Part shown: positions 32,098 through 40,143 of the stretch, in pieces
Position numbering within the stretch: position 1 is the first letter of the stretch
Layout of the letters: each line of letters opens with the position of its first letter
Source: Clostridiales bacterium
GTDB lineage: Bacteria > Bacillota > Clostridia > Christensenellales > Aristaeellaceae
Direction: 5' to 3'
DNA: 64,000 nucleotides
Assembly: GCA_004557125.1 (NCBI GenBank)
Contig: SFET01000006.1
Span: 1-64,000, forward strand
The notes under the pieces: generated by a model
The model's input: the letters and a program-made list of their open reading frames with translations, nothing else
Told to the model about the DNA's origin: nothing
Database searches by the model: none
Position numbers and translations under genes: made by a program

Positions 32098-33270
32098 ATG
32101 GATCTCCTGAAGGGTCGGATCCGACCGCTGTACTTCAAATACCTGTCGGCGGCCTTCGGCGGCGCCCCGATCTCGTCCATCTGCGGAATCGTGGACATGG
32201 CGATGCTGGGTCAGTATCAGGGCCCGCAGGGCACGGCGGCGATGGCGGTGATCAGCCCGATCTGGAACATCATCTACAGCCTGGGCCTGCTGATGGGCAT
32301 CGGCGGCAGCGTACTGCTGAGCACGCTGCGCGGCGAATCGGAGGACAATCTCAAAAAATCCAACGAATACTTCACCGCGGCGGTCATCGGCGTGTCCATA
32401 CTGGCGATGCTCACCTGGATCGCGCTGATCTTCTTCGACCGGGAGCTGCTGCTGCTCTTCGGCGCGGAGGAGAGCCTGATGCCCCTGGCCCGGTGCTACG
32501 TGCTGCCGGTGAAGTTCGGCGTGCCGCTGTTTTTGTTCAGCCAGCTGCTGTCCGCTTTCCTGCGCAACGACGCAAATCCGGGCCTTGCCACACGTGCGGT
32601 GCTCTGCGGCGGCATCTTCAACGTGTTCGGCGACTACATCCTAGTATTTGTGCTTGACCTGGGCATCCTGGGCGCGGGCATGGCCACCTGCCTGGGCTGC
32701 CTGCTGACGGTGTGCGTGATGCTGACGCACTTCTTGAAGCCTCAGTGCACGCTGCGCTTCGTGCGGCCCGCGCGCCTTCTGCACAAGCTGGGCAGGATCG
32801 CCCTCACCGGCTTCTCCACCTTCTTCATCGACGTGGCCATGGCATCCTGACGGTGCTGTTCAACCGCCAGATTCTCAGATACCTCGGCACGAATGCGCTG
32901 TCGGTCTACGGCATCATCATCAACATCAGCACCTTCGTGCAGTGCTGCGCGTACAGCATCGGTCAGGCCTCCCAGCCGATCCTCTCCGTCAACTTCGGCG
33001 CGAAACGCTTTGACCGGATCCGGGAGACGCTGAAGTATGCGCTGGGCACCGCAGCCGCCTTCGGCCTGATCTGGACGGCCCTCTGCGTGCTCGCACCGAA
33101 CCTGTTCGTCCGCATCTTCATGCAACCCACGCAGGAGATTCTCGCCATCGCGCCGGCGATCATCCGCAGCTACGGCGTCTCCTTCCTGCTGCTGCCGCTG
33201 AACATCTTCTCGACCTACTACTTCCAGGCCCTGCTGAAGCCGCGCACCTCGTTCATCGTATCCGTCGGAC
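32098..33270 (+). pseudogene. MATE-family transporter, frameshifted and 3' truncated
   Basis: The first 246 codons are a good MATE half (LKGRIRPLYFKYLSAAFGG, MAMLGQYQGPQG). At about 32840 the sequence changes frame: FIDVAM continues as GILTVLFNRQI in the +1 frame, consistent with one lost G in ATGGGC. The second frame continues through SQPILSVNFGAKR to FIVSVGRG near 33266. There MATE similarity ends, with roughly the last 60 residues missing, and the sequence passes into a kinase remnant. A sequencing error could explain the frameshift but not the truncation. Confidence 0.75.
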
Positions 33271-33564
33271 GCGGTGCGGACTGGTTCCAGCGCGTACAGG
33301 CCCTTCCGCATCTTCGTCTACGCCGACATGGAGCACAAGCTGCTGCGCTGCCGTCAGAAGGGCGACGCGCACGAGCATTTGAGCGACAAGGAGCTGCGCC
33401 AGCACATCCAGCAGGTGGACCGGCACCGCGCCAGCTACTACAAGCACTGCACCGACCGGAAGTGGGGCGACAAGGCGAACGATGATCTGCGCATCAACAC
33501 CGGCACGGAATCCGTCAAGGAGATCGCCCGCCACGTGGCGCAGTATCTGAAGGCCTGGCGCTGA
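33256..33564 (+). pseudogene. Cytidylate kinase-like protein, C-terminal remnant
   Basis: From VGRGADW (shared with the MATE frame) and then, after a one-base shift near 33287, YRPFRIFVYADMEHKLLRC to the stop at 33564. This is the C-terminal half of a cytidylate kinase-like (PF13189) protein, with KELRQHIQQVDRHRASYY and the WGDKANDDLRINTG end. The ATP-binding N-terminus is gone. It probably arose by a deletion between short matching GTCGGACGCGG-type sequences in the two genes. Confidence 0.65.
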
Positions 33565-33914
33565 GAACATGCATCAGCATTTGTAATGTCGGAGAAGATG
33601 TCGAGTGCGCTCGATGATTGAGGATGATCGGGTGCACTCCCTTTGTATCGGCAAAGACATGAACCTGATTCCATCCCATGAGGACGTTCGCGGCACAGAA
33701 AGGCTTGAACGAAAAATCACTTTTGATTTCGCATGACCATCGTTTCGACAAATTGTAGATGATCCCACGGAATTGCCACCAATCACTCAGCTTCTTTTCA
33801 AGGCTGAGTGTTATTTAATACGATTATTGTGGAATTGCCGCTCGACTGTGGTTTTTGGATTGAACCCATCTTTCTTCATCGTCTCACGATCTTTTCCCAG
33901 GCTGGTGAAAGCGG
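33565..33914. other. Intergenic region with a repeated element and a terminator
   Basis: Contains the second copy of the 20-base repeat (33594-33613) inside a long stem (GAGTGC...GCACTC, 33604-33639) followed by CCTTTG, and a bidirectional terminator CACTCAGC/GCTGAGTG (33784-33810). A 24-codon frame at about 33659-33736 has no ribosome binding site. I see no gene. Confidence 0.45.
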
Positions 33915-33943
33915 TTGAAACGAATTCAAACGAATGGTATAAT
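33915..33943 (+). promoter_or_regulatory. Promoter of the rluA-nuclease-helicase operon
   Basis: TTGAAA (33915-33920), 17-base spacer, TATAAT (33938-33943). Confidence 0.82.
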
Positions 33944-33975
33944 TGCAACATGATCACTTTTCAGGAGGTCGCGCC

Positions 33976-34863
33976 ATGTCCAGCTACATGCTCAGCGCCC
34001 ACATCGGAGAAAAGGATGCCGGGCGCAAGATCAGGTACTACGTGCGCAGCGAAATGAAGATCTCCTACAGGCAGTACTGCGCCATGAAGGCCTGCGACGG
34101 ACTTCGGGTGAACGGAGAGCCTGTGCACGCCAACTACCTGCTGCGCGAAGGCGACATTGTGACGGCCACCTTGCCCGAAGGCGGCGGCAACAAGGAGGTT
34201 TTGCCGGAGAACCTTCCGGTGAACATCGTCTACGGGGACGATGACCTGCTGATCGTGGACAAGGATGCACCGCTGGCATGTCAGTGCACGCCGAAGCAAC
34301 CGACCGGCACGCTGGAGAACCGCCTGGCCTGGCTGTACCGGGCGCAGGGCGACTTCGTGTTCCGCCCGGTGAACCGGCTGGATCGGGGTACCAGCGGCCT
34401 GATGGCTGTCGCTCGCCACGCCCACGCCTATCAGCTGCTGCAGAGCCAGCTGCACACGCCGAACTTCGTGCGCGAATATCTGGCCGTGGTGGAGGGAGAA
34501 CTTGCGGGCGAGGGCTGCGTGGATCTGCCCATCGCCAAGGAGGACGCCGCAACGGTGCGCCGCGTGATCGATCTGGATCACGGCAAGCCCGCCATGACGC
34601 ACTACCGGGCGATTTCGTCCGGCAACGGGCGCACGCTGGTGCGGCTGCGGCTGGAGACCGGGCGCACGCATCAGATTCGCGTGCACATGGCGGCCCTCGG
34701 GCACCCGGTAGCCGGGGACTTCCTCTACGGCCACGAGCTTGCGGAACTTCCGGGGCGCTTTGCGTTGCACTCCGCTGCCATCGAGCTGGATCAGCCGCTG
34801 ACCGGCGCGCGCATTTCCATCGAATCTCCCCTGCCCGACGAAATGAGAATTTTATTGCAATGA
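33976..34863 (+). CDS. RluA-family RNA pseudouridine synthase
   Basis: 295 residues. An S4-like N-terminal RNA-binding part (KISYRQYCAMKACDGLRVNGEPVHANYLLREGD) is followed by the catalytic domain, with the active-site aspartate in RPVNRLDRGTSGLM and the GRTHQIRVHMAALGHPVAGDFLYG motif. It isomerises uridine to pseudouridine in rRNA or tRNA; the exact site is not predictable. The start follows CAGGAGG. Its stop overlaps the start of the next gene (ATGA), tying it to a nuclease-like and a helicase gene. Confidence 0.93.
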   Translation: MSSYMLSAHIGEKDAGRKIRYYVRSEMKISYRQYCAMKACDGLRVNGEPVHANYLLREGDIVTATLPEGGGNKEVLPENLPVNIVYGDDDLLIVDKDAPLACQCTPKQPTGTLENRLAWLYRAQGDFVFRPVNRLDRGTSGLMAVARHAHAYQLLQSQLHTPNFVREYLAVVEGELAGEGCVDLPIAKEDAATVRRVIDLDHGKPAMTHYRAISSGNGRTLVRLRLETGRTHQIRVHMAALGHPVAGDFLYGHELAELPGRFALHSAAIELDQPLTGARISIESPLPDEMRILLQ

Positions 34864-35228
34864 ACGATGTACAAGCCATCCTGAGCGCGCTGTCGGCCCT
34901 GCGCATCGGCCCCCAGCCCGAGGAATACGAGATACACGACGCGGTTGCACGGGCGCTGGACGCCGCCGGGATTCCCTACGTCCACGAGTGCAGACTGTTG
35001 CCCGGGCGGCGCATCGATTTCGCCTGCGGCAGCGTGGGCATCGAGGTGAAGAAGGGCCGCCCCGACGGCCGCCGCCTGCGTGCGCAGCTTGCGCGCTATC
35101 TGGAACAGACGCAGCTCACGGCCATGGTCGTGGTGCTGCAGCGGCCCTGTGCTCTGCCGGAATCCATCTGCGGAAAGCCTGTGCACGTGGTCGCGCTCAA
35201 TCGCCTGTGGGGGGTCGCCTTGCATTGA
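34860..35228 (+). CDS. Small PD-(D/E)XK nuclease-like protein
   Basis: 122 residues beginning NDVQAILSALSAL. The central YVHECRLLPGRRIDFACGSV followed by GIEVKKGRPDGRRLRAQLARYLEQ has the spacing of a PD-(D/E)XK nuclease core (Asp in RRIDF, E-x-K in IEVKK, then a basic helix). ATGA overlap with rluA and TTGA overlap with the SNF2 helicase indicate coupled translation and a joint role. The nuclease assignment comes from the motif pattern only. It might instead be a DNA-binding accessory subunit. Confidence 0.65.
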   Translation: MNDVQAILSALSALRIGPQPEEYEIHDAVARALDAAGIPYVHECRLLPGRRIDFACGSVGIEVKKGRPDGRRLRAQLARYLEQTQLTAMVVVLQRPCALPESICGKPVHVVALNRLWGVALH

Positions 35229-37009
35229 ATGATTTCTTTGAATACAGCTTCCCCGGGGACGAGGAAATCCCGGCGGAGCCGCTTCCGCTCTACCTGCGGG
35301 ACGCGGACAGCAGCGGCCACTGCTACGGCACGCTGTCCTACAACCGGCGCTCGAAGTGCTGGACGATCAAGGCCGAGCCCTGCGTGACGGAGCTGGCCAA
35401 GCGCCTCTTCCCCGGCTGCGACGGTCGGGGCCGGGGCGTTGCGCGCTTCACGGCGAACCGGCGGGTGATCGGCGACCTGAACTGGCTGATGCTGCGCTAT
35501 CCGCTGGAGGTGCGCGAGGCTGACCGGGAGCGCTGGCACAGCGCGCTGGAGGAGGCCCGGGAGTACGCGATTCGCCGGGAACAGGCCCGCAAAATGCCAG
35601 AGTACGCGAATCCTCCTGCGGAGAGCTTCGCCGGGCAGCTGCTGGACTTCCAGCAGCAGGGTCTGGCCTTCCTCTTGTCCGCGCGGCGCTGCCTGCTGGC
35701 GGACGACATGGGTCTGGGCAAGACGGTGCAGGCGCTGGCCTTTCTCGCCACCACGGCGGCCTATCCGGCGATCATCGTGGCCCCGCCCCACCTGCTGCGC
35801 AACTGGCAGAGCGAGATCGCCCGCTTCCTCAACGAGAAGGGCAACCTGCGGGTACACGTGATCCGGGGACTGAAGCCCTATCCCCTGCCCGAGGCAGACA
35901 TTTACCTCATTCACTACCTGCTGCTGCGTGGCTGGAAGGAGGTGCTGCCCGAGTGCGGCTTCCGCACGGTGATCTTCGACGAGATTCAGGAGCTGCGCCG
36001 CAACGGCACGGGCAAGTACAGCGCCGCCAGCCTGCTCTCTCAGGCCTGCGAGAACTGCATCGGCCTGTCCGGCACGCCCATCTACAACAATGGCGGCGAG
36101 ATCTGGAACGTGGTGAACATCCTGGACTTCCACTTCCTCGGCGACTGGGAGAGCTTCTCCCGGGAGTGGTGCTACGGCTACAACAGCGCCATCGTGGCCA
36201 AGCCCGAGCTGCTGGGCGAGCACCTGCGCCGGGAGGGCCTGATGCTGCGCCGTCTGAAGGGCGATGTGCTGAAGGAACTGGCCCCCAAGCGTCGGCTGGT
36301 GCAGGAGATCGACTGGGACGACAGCGTGTACCGGGAGCTGATGCTGCCCGTGGCCGAGCAGCTGTCTCTGCTGCGCAGAACCGGCGATCCCGCCCAGCGG
36401 GCGATCATCGAGGATGCGATCTGCCAGCGCCAGCGTCAGGCCACCGGCATCGCCAAGGCGCCCTTCGTGGCCGCATTTGTTCGCGCACTGGTGGAGGGCG
36501 GCGAAAAGGTGCTGCTGATGGCCCACCACCATGCGGTGATGGACATCTACAAGGCTGAATTGAAGGGGCTGCATCCCCAGTTCATCACCGGACGCGAGAC
36601 CGAGCAGCAGAAGGAGAAGGCCGCCGACAGCTTCATGCAGGGCAAGACCGACCTGTTGTGCATCAGCCTGCGCAGTGCAAGCGGCCTGAACCTTCAGCGC
36701 GCAAGCTGCGTGGTGTTCGGCGAACTGGACTGGTCGCCCGCCGTGCACTCCCAAGCCGAGGATCGCGCCCACCGCATCGGCCAGCAGGATTCCCTGCTGT
36801 GCTACTATCTGGTCTCCCCGAGGGGCTCCGACCGGGACATGCAGGACGCGCTGGGCCTGAAGGTCAGCCAGTTCGTGTCCCTGATGGGCGACGCGCAGCC
36901 CAGCAGTGAGGACGCGCTGATGCAGCAGTCCTTCGCCCGGGAGCGCATCCGCCGCCTGGTGGAGCGCCTGGATGCGGAAAACACTGCTTCCACAGAGAAA
37001 AACGCATAA
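35225..37009 (+). CDS. SNF2-family DEAD/DEAH helicase (TTG start)
   Basis: 594 residues. An N-terminal about 125-residue region of unknown fold precedes the SNF2 core. Walker A is in ADDMGLGKTVQALAF, the Walker B box is DEIQ instead of DEAH, motif III is GLSGTPIYNN, and the C-terminal RecA domain has ASGLNLQRASCVVF and QAEDRAHRIGQ (motif VI). ATP-driven translocation on double-stranded DNA is expected. The TTG at 35225 overlaps the upstream gene's stop. The DNA-repair, restriction or anti-phage role is open. Confidence 0.88.
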   Translation: MNDFFEYSFPGDEEIPAEPLPLYLRDADSSGHCYGTLSYNRRSKCWTIKAEPCVTELAKRLFPGCDGRGRGVARFTANRRVIGDLNWLMLRYPLEVREADRERWHSALEEAREYAIRREQARKMPEYANPPAESFAGQLLDFQQQGLAFLLSARRCLLADDMGLGKTVQALAFLATTAAYPAIIVAPPHLLRNWQSEIARFLNEKGNLRVHVIRGLKPYPLPEADIYLIHYLLLRGWKEVLPECGFRTVIFDEIQELRRNGTGKYSAASLLSQACENCIGLSGTPIYNNGGEIWNVVNILDFHFLGDWESFSREWCYGYNSAIVAKPELLGEHLRREGLMLRRLKGDVLKELAPKRRLVQEIDWDDSVYRELMLPVAEQLSLLRRTGDPAQRAIIEDAICQRQRQATGIAKAPFVAAFVRALVEGGEKVLLMAHHHAVMDIYKAELKGLHPQFITGRETEQQKEKAADSFMQGKTDLLCISLRSASGLNLQRASCVVFGELDWSPAVHSQAEDRAHRIGQQDSLLCYYLVSPRGSDRDMQDALGLKVSQFVSLMGDAQPSSEDALMQQSFARERIRRLVERLDAENTASTEKNA

Positions 37010-37145
37010 AAAGCGGCTGTCCAAGACGATTTCTCGTATTGAGACAGCCACTTTGTTGTGCGGCGGGGTGAAAGGCACCCCGCCCTACGGTCATAATGGG
37101 GATATCCCAAAGCATACTTCCCACTTTGAGACATCCCCCATTTGT
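37010..37145. repeat. Tandem intergenic hairpins (REP-like)
   Basis: GGCTGTC with GACAGCC (37014-37056), GGCGGGGTG-AAAGG-CACCCCGCC (37061-37083) and GGGGATATCCC...CATCCCC (37096-37139). They fill the space between convergent genes and probably terminate both. The second resembles palindromic units often seen between genes in gut Clostridia. Confidence 0.5.
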
Positions 37146-37150
37146 TTGCA

Positions 37151-39235
37151 TCAGTAGACGATGACCTTGGTGTTCATCGGGCAGTTCTGATAGATCCACT
37201 TCGCATCCTCGACGCTCAGGCGCACGCAGCCGTGGGATGCCTTGCGGCCGAGATTGTTCACCGAGCTCCGGGTCACCGGACCGTCCTTCTGGCCATAGAG
37301 CACGGAGTGGAACATGATGTCACCCTCGATATAGTAGGCGTACTGCGCCCAGCACTGGTACTTCTTGAAGTAGTGCCAGCGCGCGCCGGGGCCTGTGGAG
37401 GACTGAAAGGTCCCCTTGGGCGTGGGCGTTGCATCCTTGCCGGTGGAGCACTTCATGGTGCGTACCAGCACGGTGTACTCGTTGTTGTCGTCCAGACCAT
37501 AGGCGTACACGCGCTGGTCGTCCGTCGAGACCTTCAGCACATAGGGCTTCAGCGCCTTCTTCGCATCGCCCGAGAAGAGCACCCGCAGGGTATCCGCGTC
37601 CGCCGTGCCGGTCTGGCTCAGCTTGTGCTGCTTCTGGAAGGCGATCACAGCCTCCCTTGTCTGGGCACCGTAGCTGCCGTCCAGGGTTCCATAAAAGAAG
37701 TTCAGCCCGGTCAGGCGCCGCTGCAGTCGAACCACATCGCCGCCGGAGGAGCCGCTGCCCAGCTCACCCGGCACAACAGGGAAGGCGTTGGAATAGAAAA
37801 TGTCCAGCAAGATGGGATCGGCAACGCCGTCCACAACGGTGGTCAGGCAATTGCTCACATCCGCATCGGCGGTCAGCGAGGGATCCGCAGCCTTGATGGC
37901 CTGCTCCTCGATGCCACGCACATACTCCTGCAGGCGCTGCACGGCGGTCTGGGTGGTGGTTCCGAAGCTGCCGTCCGCAGAGGCCGTGGTGAAGCCCAGC
38001 TCCAGCAGGCGGGTCTGCAGGGCACGAACCTCATCACCGAAGGAACCGACGCTGAGCATGGGATGCGCAGGCGCCTTCGCCGCACCGGAGAAGAGCAGGG
38101 ACAGCGTCTGTTCGTCGGCGACGCCGGTCTGGCTCAGGCCGTTGGCGTACTGGAACACGCGCACTGCGCGGGCAGTGCTGCTGCCATAGTCGCCGTCCGG
38201 CTCGGAGACGCTGCAGCCCAGGTTCAACAGACGGGTCTGCAGGCGGGTCACGTCGGTGCCGCCGGAGCCGGTCTTGAGCGCCTCGCGCACCGAAACGAAG
38301 CTGTCGGAATACAGGTAGGCCTGCAGCAGCGCATCCGCCACGCCGTCCACCTGGGTCACCGGCTCAAGCGCCGGCACGATGGGTTCGTCGGTGGCCACCT
38401 CCATGGGGATCTCGGTGGGCTCCGGGGTGGGCTCCTCCGTGGGGGCGACGGTGTTCTTGGGAACCAGGGTCAGCTGATGCTTGCCCGTCTCCGTGGCCTT
38501 CGACGTCGCGCTGGCCTTCGCAACCGGTGTCGCGCTGGGCACGGGCGTGGGCGTCTCCACCGGGCGCGCATCGATCAGCTCCTGCTCCAGCTCACGCACG
38601 TAAGTTTCCAGGGCCTCCACAGCCTGCTTTGTGCGCTCACCGAAGTAGCCGTCGGCCTTGTCGTTGAGAAAGCCCATTTCGATCAGGCGCTGCTGGAGGC
38701 GCTTGGTGGCCTCTCCGTTCTTGCCCGGCTTCAGCTCCGGATAGAAGGGCGTGGAAACGCGGATGTCGGAAACCTGGATCGACGTGGAGGCCCAATCGGG
38801 CAGCGCGCCGCTTGCATCACTCTGGGCAGACTTGCGACCGGTGCGGATCGCCTTGTCGATGGCCTTGGCCAAGGACTCGGAGTCGCTGCCGGCAGTGCGC
38901 GCGGACTCGGTCACGATGCCGCCCAGCCACTGCTGCACGGCGTTCCAGTCCAGCTCCGCACCATCTGTTACGTCAAACACGAACTCGCAGCCGTAGGTGA
39001 TGCCGTTCACAGTTACCTCGCAGGCGATCTCCTTCTGCTCCACGCTCGTATTTTCATCATAGGTATTTTCATACTGGATGTGCGTCGTGCGCGGCACGTC
39101 CGCAGGATCCATCAGCTTCAGCAGGTCTGCCTGCCACACCTCATCGGTGGCCGGTTCCGCCTCGGAAATAAAGAGGACGGAAGTCAGCAGCGCCACGGTC
39201 AGCACGGCGGCAAGCAGGATGCGAATTTTCTTCAT
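37151..39235 (-). CDS. L,D-transpeptidase (YkuD) with four peptidoglycan-binding repeats
   Basis: 694-residue exported cell-wall enzyme. The N-terminal hydrophobic segment (KKIRILLAAVLTVALLTSVLF) is a signal peptide or anchor. PG_binding_1-like repeats lie at about 165-220, 315-385, 390-445 and 475-545 (pattern LQTRLLxLGF...DGxxG..T..AV). A Pro/Thr-rich linker lies at about 225-285. The C-terminal about 145 residues are the YkuD catalytic domain, with FHSVLYG and the active-site SHGCVRLSVEDAKW (Cys nucleophile). It makes 3-3 crosslinks or attaches proteins to peptidoglycan. GGAGGT precedes the start. Confidence 0.93.
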   Translation of the reverse strand: MKKIRILLAAVLTVALLTSVLFISEAEPATDEVWQADLLKLMDPADVPRTTHIQYENTYDENTSVEQKEIACEVTVNGITYGCEFVFDVTDGAELDWNAVQQWLGGIVTESARTAGSDSESLAKAIDKAIRTGRKSAQSDASGALPDWASTSIQVSDIRVSTPFYPELKPGKNGEATKRLQQRLIEMGFLNDKADGYFGERTKQAVEALETYVRELEQELIDARPVETPTPVPSATPVAKASATSKATETGKHQLTLVPKNTVAPTEEPTPEPTEIPMEVATDEPIVPALEPVTQVDGVADALLQAYLYSDSFVSVREALKTGSGGTDVTRLQTRLLNLGCSVSEPDGDYGSSTARAVRVFQYANGLSQTGVADEQTLSLLFSGAAKAPAHPMLSVGSFGDEVRALQTRLLELGFTTASADGSFGTTTQTAVQRLQEYVRGIEEQAIKAADPSLTADADVSNCLTTVVDGVADPILLDIFYSNAFPVVPGELGSGSSGGDVVRLQRRLTGLNFFYGTLDGSYGAQTREAVIAFQKQHKLSQTGTADADTLRVLFSGDAKKALKPYVLKVSTDDQRVYAYGLDDNNEYTVLVRTMKCSTGKDATPTPKGTFQSSTGPGARWHYFKKYQCWAQYAYYIEGDIMFHSVLYGQKDGPVTRSSVNNLGRKASHGCVRLSVEDAKWIYQNCPMNTKVIVY

Positions 39236-39351
39236 TCAAATACCTCCGACACGATTTTGCATTGAATGCACCATTATGACGCAATTATACCGGAACAAGT
39301 TGCAGTTTTGTGGCGTAACAATATGTTGTTTGTTTGGCAAATTCTGGTAAA

Positions 39352-39380
39352 TTGCCACATGGCCGTCGCAGTGTTATAAT
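39352..39380 (+). promoter_or_regulatory. Promoter of mmcQ-like gene
   Basis: TTGCCA (39352-39357), 17-base spacer, TATAAT (39375-39380). Confidence 0.8.
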
Positions 39381-39417
39381 AGTAGTGATATTCTGATTCC
39401 AAGGGAGGCGAATCACC

Positions 39418-39762
39418 ATGCAGACCCGCGCTGAGGCCGTTTCGGCCTGCCTGCGCTTCAGCGACGCTTACGAGGACTACCCCTTCGACGATCCCAACTG
39501 GACGGCGCTGCGCCACAAAACCAATCAGAAAATCTTCGCCCTGGTGTTTGAGCGCGAGGGAAAGATCTGGATCAATCTGAAGGCCGAGCCCATGCGGGCG
39601 GAATTCTGGTGCGCAGCCTACCCCGCCGTGCAGCCGGGCTACCACATGAACAAGCGCCACTGGATCAGCGTGATCCTGGATGGCAGCATGTCCGACGATG
39701 AAATCCTGCCGCTGATCGAGGATAGCTACGAGCTGACCTTTGACCACAGACGGCGCAGATAA
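39418..39762 (+). CDS. MmcQ/YjbR-family protein
   Basis: 114 residues of the MmcQ/YjbR (CyaY-like fold) family: PFDDPNWTALRHKTNQKIFAL, then INLKAEP, GYHMNKRHWISVIL and a terminal ELT. Members are small putative DNA-binding proteins of unclear role. AAGGGAGG precedes the ATG and it has its own promoter and terminator. Confidence 0.9.
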   Translation: MQTRAEAVSACLRFSDAYEDYPFDDPNWTALRHKTNQKIFALVFEREGKIWINLKAEPMRAEFWCAAYPAVQPGYHMNKRHWISVILDGSMSDDEILPLIEDSYELTFDHRRRR

Positions 39763-39825
39763 GTTGCAGCATTTTCGAATTGGAAAATATTTCCAAAAAT
39801 GGCGACAGCCGCCAAAATAAAACAA

Positions 39826-39862
39826 GCGAGCTCCGAAATCCTTCAGAGCTCGCAATTATTTT
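39826..39862. terminator. Bidirectional terminator, mmcQ / ATP synthase operon
   Basis: GCGAGCTC (39826-39833) with GAGCTCGC (39846-39853), flanked by A-rich and T-rich sequence, between convergent genes. Confidence 0.8.
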
Positions 39863-39880
39863 AAGGAAATGAAATTGCGG

Positions 39881-40141
39881 TCAATCTTGCCACCGGAAAT
39901 CCGTGGTCAGGATGCGCACGCGATCCTTTTCGACGTGCATCATGCCGCCGCGAATGTGTGCGCGGTGCACCTCGCCGTCCACGGTGATGCGCGCGTCGCC
40001 GTCGCCCAGCGCCGCAGCGTAGTCGATGTGCCGGGGCAGGATGGCGACCTCGCCTTCGGTGGTGCGCACCATCACACGGTCGGCCTCGCCCTCAAAGACC
40101 TTCTCCGTGGGCATGACGATGGTCAAATGCAGCTTTGCCAT
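39881..40141 (-). CDS. atpC: ATP synthase epsilon subunit (short form)
   Basis: 86 residues, covering only the N-terminal beta-sandwich of epsilon (LHLTIVMPTEKVFEGEADRVMVRTTEGEVAILPRH, then MMHVEKDRVRILTTD). The usual about 45-residue C-terminal helical hairpin, which inhibits ATP hydrolysis in many bacteria, is absent. The stop codon is followed directly by a terminator, so this is the natural end. The start at 40141 is chosen over GTG 40147 because AGGGTGAG precedes it. Last gene of the operon. Confidence 0.92.
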   Translation of the reverse strand: MAKLHLTIVMPTEKVFEGEADRVMVRTTEGEVAILPRHIDYAAALGDGDARITVDGEVHRAHIRGGMMHVEKDRVRILTTDFRWQD

Positions 40142-40143
40142 GC

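Noticed and set aside
33659..33736. 24-codon ORF in the gap before rluA
   Set aside because: No ribosome binding site, no similarity and no downstream partner.
34278..35228. 316-residue version of the nuclease-like gene
   Set aside because: The upstream two thirds are an out-of-frame reading of rluA; the ATGA overlap start at 34860 fits.
37142..39265. 707-residue plus-strand ORF opposite the L,D-transpeptidase
   Set aside because: GC-skew shadow; the minus strand has the signal peptide, repeats and YkuD active site.
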